Source of the DNA: a virus
Virus record (IMG/VR): IMGVR_UViG_3300020463_000023
Coordinates: 1 to 58,852 of that record
Length of the DNA stretch: 58,852 nucleotides
Strand: one strand, 5' to 3'
Notes under the pieces: model-generated
The model's database searches: none
Told to the model about the DNA's origin: nothing
Seen by the model: the letters and a program-made list of their open reading frames with translations, nothing else
Shown: positions 57,572 through 58,852 of the stretch, piece by piece
Layout of the letters: every line of letters starts with the position of its first letter
How positions within the stretch are numbered: position 1 is the stretch's first letter
Position numbers and translations under genes: made by a program

Positions 57572-57839
57572 ACCCAAGTTCAAGAAAACAGAAAGACCTC
57601 TGGGTTTCCAAGGTTACTACGTGGAAGTACGTGAAGGTGAGGATGCCGTTAGGGCATATAGAAAAATCAAGAGATGGATCAAGGAAGACAAGTTCATAGA
57701 TCAGATCAGAGCCAACAACACCTATCAGAAACCATCAGAAATCAAGAGAGAAAAAGCCAAAGAAAAGAGAAAAGTCCTACGTAAACTGCGTAGGGAACGT
57801 GACAGTAATCTGTCACTGCGTCCACAGAGAGGCAGATAA
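57546..57839 (+). CDS. rpsU: ribosomal protein bS21-like
   Basis: A 97-aa protein. VEVREGEDAVRAYRKIKRWI then FIDQIRANNTYQKPSEIKRE and KAKEKRKVLRKLRRERD match bS21 (family: ....V.EA.R.fKr...., .Y.KPSe.r..k..e..rr.rk). It is longer than usual because of an N-terminal extension (about residues 1-24) and a C-terminal tail. bS21 helps the 30S subunit bind mRNA, so a phage copy could favour phage messages. It overlaps clpX by 26 nt. Confidence 0.8.
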   Translation: MEYQKNKVRPKFKKTERPLGFQGYYVEVREGEDAVRAYRKIKRWIKEDKFIDQIRANNTYQKPSEIKREKAKEKRKVLRKLRRERDSNLSLRPQRGR

Positions 57840-57860
57840 TTTACCAAACAAGGTCGCAAT

Positions 57861-57888
57861 TTGACATATAGCACATATATGTTATAAT
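57861..57888 (+). promoter_or_regulatory. sigma70 promoter TTGACA-16-TATAAT
   Basis: -35 TTGACA (57861-57866), -10 TATAAT (57883-57888), before the Hsp20 gene. The late motif AATAAATA shares its last bases. Confidence 0.8.
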
Positions 57889-57893
57889 AAATA
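57886..57893 (+). promoter_or_regulatory. late promoter AATAAATA overlapping the sigma70 -10
   Basis: AATAAATA runs from inside the TATAAT, so the Hsp20 gene may be transcribed both early and late from nearly the same site. Confidence 0.5.
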
Positions 57894-57898
57894 CAATT

Positions 57899-57957
57899 GA
57901 AGATTGCTATAGATAGGATCTTCATACATTAACCTTGCTAACATAGGAGGACAGCAA
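57899..57957 (+). promoter_or_regulatory. Hsp20 5' leader with two hairpins, ROSE-like candidate thermometer
   Basis: Hairpin 1 is GAAGAT/ATCTTC (57899-57904 with 57918-57923). Hairpin 2 is TTGCT (57935-57939) paired with AGCAA (57953-57957), the latter including the A of the start codon, with AGGAGG in the loop. UUGCU opposite the Shine-Dalgarno region is the core of ROSE RNA thermometers, which control small heat-shock genes in alphaproteobacteria. Confidence 0.4.
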
Positions 57958-58406
57958 TGACAAAACATCTATCTATTTTTAATAATCTAAGACCATACAC
58001 CGTGGGGTTCGATGACTGGTTCGACCACTTTGAACACATGATGGACGACAGTTTCTTTAGAGGAAACAGTAATTTTCCACCATACAACATAGTGAAGACT
58101 GGTGATAATACCTACGATGTTGAACTTGCTCTAGCAGGATTTGGCAAGGATGACATCATAGTTGAGTACAAGGAAAATCAACTGACTGTGAAATCTAAAC
58201 CAAACAAAGAGCCAGCAGACGAAGTCGAGAAATACGACGACGGAGTACAACACAGAGGCATATCAAAAAGAATGTTCACAAGAACTTTTACCATTGCCAA
58301 TGATGTTGAGGTCAAAGGTGCAGAACTTAAAGATGGTTTGCTTAAAGTGAGCATGGAGAGAATCATTCCAGAGCACAAGAAAGCAAAAACTATCGAAATC
58401 AAGTAA
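57957..58406 (+). CDS. Hsp20 small heat-shock protein
   Basis: A 149-aa protein. Alpha-crystallin domain: PPYNIVKTGDNTYDVELALAG, YKENQLTVKSKPN, HRGISKRMFTRTFTIANDVE, and GAELKDGLLKVSMER, which holds the conserved G-x-L. The N-terminal arm contains FDDWFDHFEHMM. Such ATP-independent chaperones hold unfolded proteins; T4-like marine phages often carry one. Strong Shine-Dalgarno sequence AGGAGG. It ends just before the hairpin at 58420. Confidence 0.93.
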   Translation: MTKHLSIFNNLRPYTVGFDDWFDHFEHMMDDSFFRGNSNFPPYNIVKTGDNTYDVELALAGFGKDDIIVEYKENQLTVKSKPNKEPADEVEKYDDGVQHRGISKRMFTRTFTIANDVEVKGAELKDGLLKVSMERIIPEHKKAKTIEIK

Positions 58407-58419
58407 AGCAAAACAAATA

Positions 58420-58443
58420 GATAGGGTGGTAAAACACCCTATC
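58420..58443 (+). terminator. perfect 9-bp hairpin after Hsp20
   Basis: GATAGGGTG (58420-58428), 6-nt loop, CACCCTATC (58435-58443). There is no long T run, so termination may be partial. It separates Hsp20 from the clpS promoter. Confidence 0.6.
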
Positions 58444-58447
58444 CAAA

Positions 58448-58475
58448 TTGACAATTACAACAGATGTGCTATAAT
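58448..58475 (+). promoter_or_regulatory. sigma70 promoter TTGACA-16-TATAAT
   Basis: -35 TTGACA (58448-58453) and -10 TATAAT (58470-58475) before ATG 58493. Confidence 0.8.
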
Positions 58476-58492
58476 AATGCATTATACAAGTT

Positions 58493-58789
58493 ATGACAGA
58501 TATACAAACACTTACTAAAGAAAAAATTAAATTGGACGAGCCTGGACTTTATGATGTGGTATTCCTTAACGACAACATCACCTCAATGGAATTTGTTGTT
58601 CGAGTACTAAAACAAATTTACAACAAGACCCAGGACGAAGCAAACTCGATTACCAAGAGGATCCACGAGCACGGACAGGGTGTCGTTGGATCATATGTTC
58701 ACGAAGTTGCCGAACAAAAAGGAATCGAAACTACACTGGCCGCACGCCAAGAAAATTTTCCTCTTCAAGTTAAAGTAAAGAAGCAGTAG
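58493..58789 (+). CDS. clpS: ClpS protease adaptor
   Basis: A 98-aa protein. YDVVFLNDNITSMEFVVRVL matches the ClpS binding-pocket segment (family YKV.LlNDD.T.MEFV...L), with Asn in place of the second Asp. ITKRIHEHGQGVVGSYVHEV holds the His and the GxGxxG/xYxxEVAE block. ClpS delivers N-end-rule substrates, normally to ClpA-type unfoldases. It has its own strong promoter and lies 0.9 kb from clpX. Confidence 0.85.
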   Translation: MTDIQTLTKEKIKLDEPGLYDVVFLNDNITSMEFVVRVLKQIYNKTQDEANSITKRIHEHGQGVVGSYVHEVAEQKGIETTLAARQENFPLQVKVKKQ

Positions 58790-58796
58790 CCAGTCG

Positions 58797-58804
58797 CTTA
58801 AATA
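58797..58804 (+). promoter_or_regulatory. late-type promoter CTTAAATA
   Basis: CTTAAATA lies 6 nt before ATG 58811, so the edge gene is probably expressed late. Confidence 0.55.
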
Positions 58805-58810
58805 TTACTG

Positions 58811-58852
58811 ATGGAATCTTACAAAATAATAGATCATGAGTATGATGCGTTG
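58811..58852 (+). CDS. sdhA: probable succinate dehydrogenase flavoprotein start (window-truncated)
   Basis: Only 14 codons are visible: MESYKIIDHEYDAL. The YKIIDHEYD start is what I expect of alphaproteobacterial SdhA, which usually runs on as YDVVVVGAGGAGL with the FAD-binding glycine motif. In this window the evidence ends at YDAL, so identity rests on those residues. A late-type promoter lies 6 nt upstream. Confidence 0.5.
   Translation, partial: MESYKIIDHEYDAL

Noticed and set aside
1-58852. CRISPR arrays, insertion sequences, integrase or attachment sites
   Set aside because: No regularly spaced 20-40-bp repeats, no transposase or integrase motifs and no terminal repeat pair were seen anywhere in the window.
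1-58852. Origin from a cyanobacterial phage
   Set aside because: Despite T4-like marine features there are no photosystem, phycobilin or b6f genes; the cytochrome b is bc1-type and DUF1178 and the surface-antigen-like domain point to proteobacteria.

Overview
The window is 58.9 kb of densely packed, mostly phage-type sequence. It reads best as part of a T4-like marine tailed phage (myovirus) whose host is probably an alphaproteobacterium. The phage evidence is a recurring NATAAATA late-promoter motif, a PAAR spike-tip protein, a pectate-lyase-type tail fibre or spike with an Mtd-like N-terminus, blocks of repeated small virion-type proteins, class Ia ribonucleotide reductase, a PD-(D/E)XK nuclease, a phage-type radical SAM protein and Hsp20. 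The host evidence is a bc1-type (not b6-type) cytochrome b, a DUF1178 protein, a 17-kDa-surface-antigen-like domain and a circularly permuted two-piece tmRNA. Terminase, capsid, portal and DNA polymerase genes are not in this window.

Layout. 0-2.7 kb: Api92/DUF1281-like gene fragment, small early-type genes and two lysine-rich basic proteins. 2.7-12 kb: small-molecule or glycan cluster with two half-size DegT-type proteins, an SGNH-like protein, two 2OG-Fe(II) hydroxylase-like proteins, three glycine-amidinotransferase-like enzymes, a UDP-sugar dehydrogenase and two members of a repeated glycosyltransferase-like family. 12-15.5 kb: triplicated small proteins, DUF1178, another 2OG oxygenase and small basic or membrane proteins. 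15.5-20.5 kb: a KxDG nucleotidyltransferase-like protein, further glycosyltransferase-like proteins (one split in two), a 43-aa protein with ten cysteines and an FkbM methyltransferase. 20.5-29.5 kb: late virion-type genes, radical SAM protein, exonuclease-like nuclease and tail fibre. 29.5-37.3 kb: nrdA, nrdB, complete cytochrome b, PAAR, a large structural protein, a GT-A-like protein and a methyltransferase. 37.4-41.4 kb: tmRNA, many small genes, a ParB-like DGQHR protein and a structured leader. 41.4-49.2 kb: visibly AT-rich cargo island with four more 2OG hydroxylases, a full-length DegT aminotransferase, TctA and TctC-like transport proteins and a PP-loop ATPase. 49.2-54 kb: Bax-like glucosaminidase, lipoprotein and surface-antigen-like envelope genes, and an abundant virion-type protein. 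54-58.9 kb: a large membrane coiled-coil protein, ClpX, ribosomal protein bS21, Hsp20, ClpS and the first codons of what looks like succinate dehydrogenase SdhA.

Three themes stand out. (1) A protein-quality-control set: a permuted tmRNA whose tag ends in LAA, a complete ClpX with zinc finger, RKH loop and IGF loop, ClpS, Hsp20 and bS21. (2) Respiratory-chain genes: an intact cytochrome b, plus a probable SdhA start at the right edge under a late-type promoter. (3) A DegT plus amidinotransferase plus sugar dehydrogenase set resembling guanidino-sugar biosynthesis, accompanied by seven 2OG-hydroxylase paralogues.

Many genes lack a Shine-Dalgarno sequence. Their start codon lies only about 4-8 nt after a late (TAAATA) or sigma70 (TATAAT) -10 element, which suggests leaderless or near-leaderless transcripts. 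All calls were made by reading the sequence; no database search was run.
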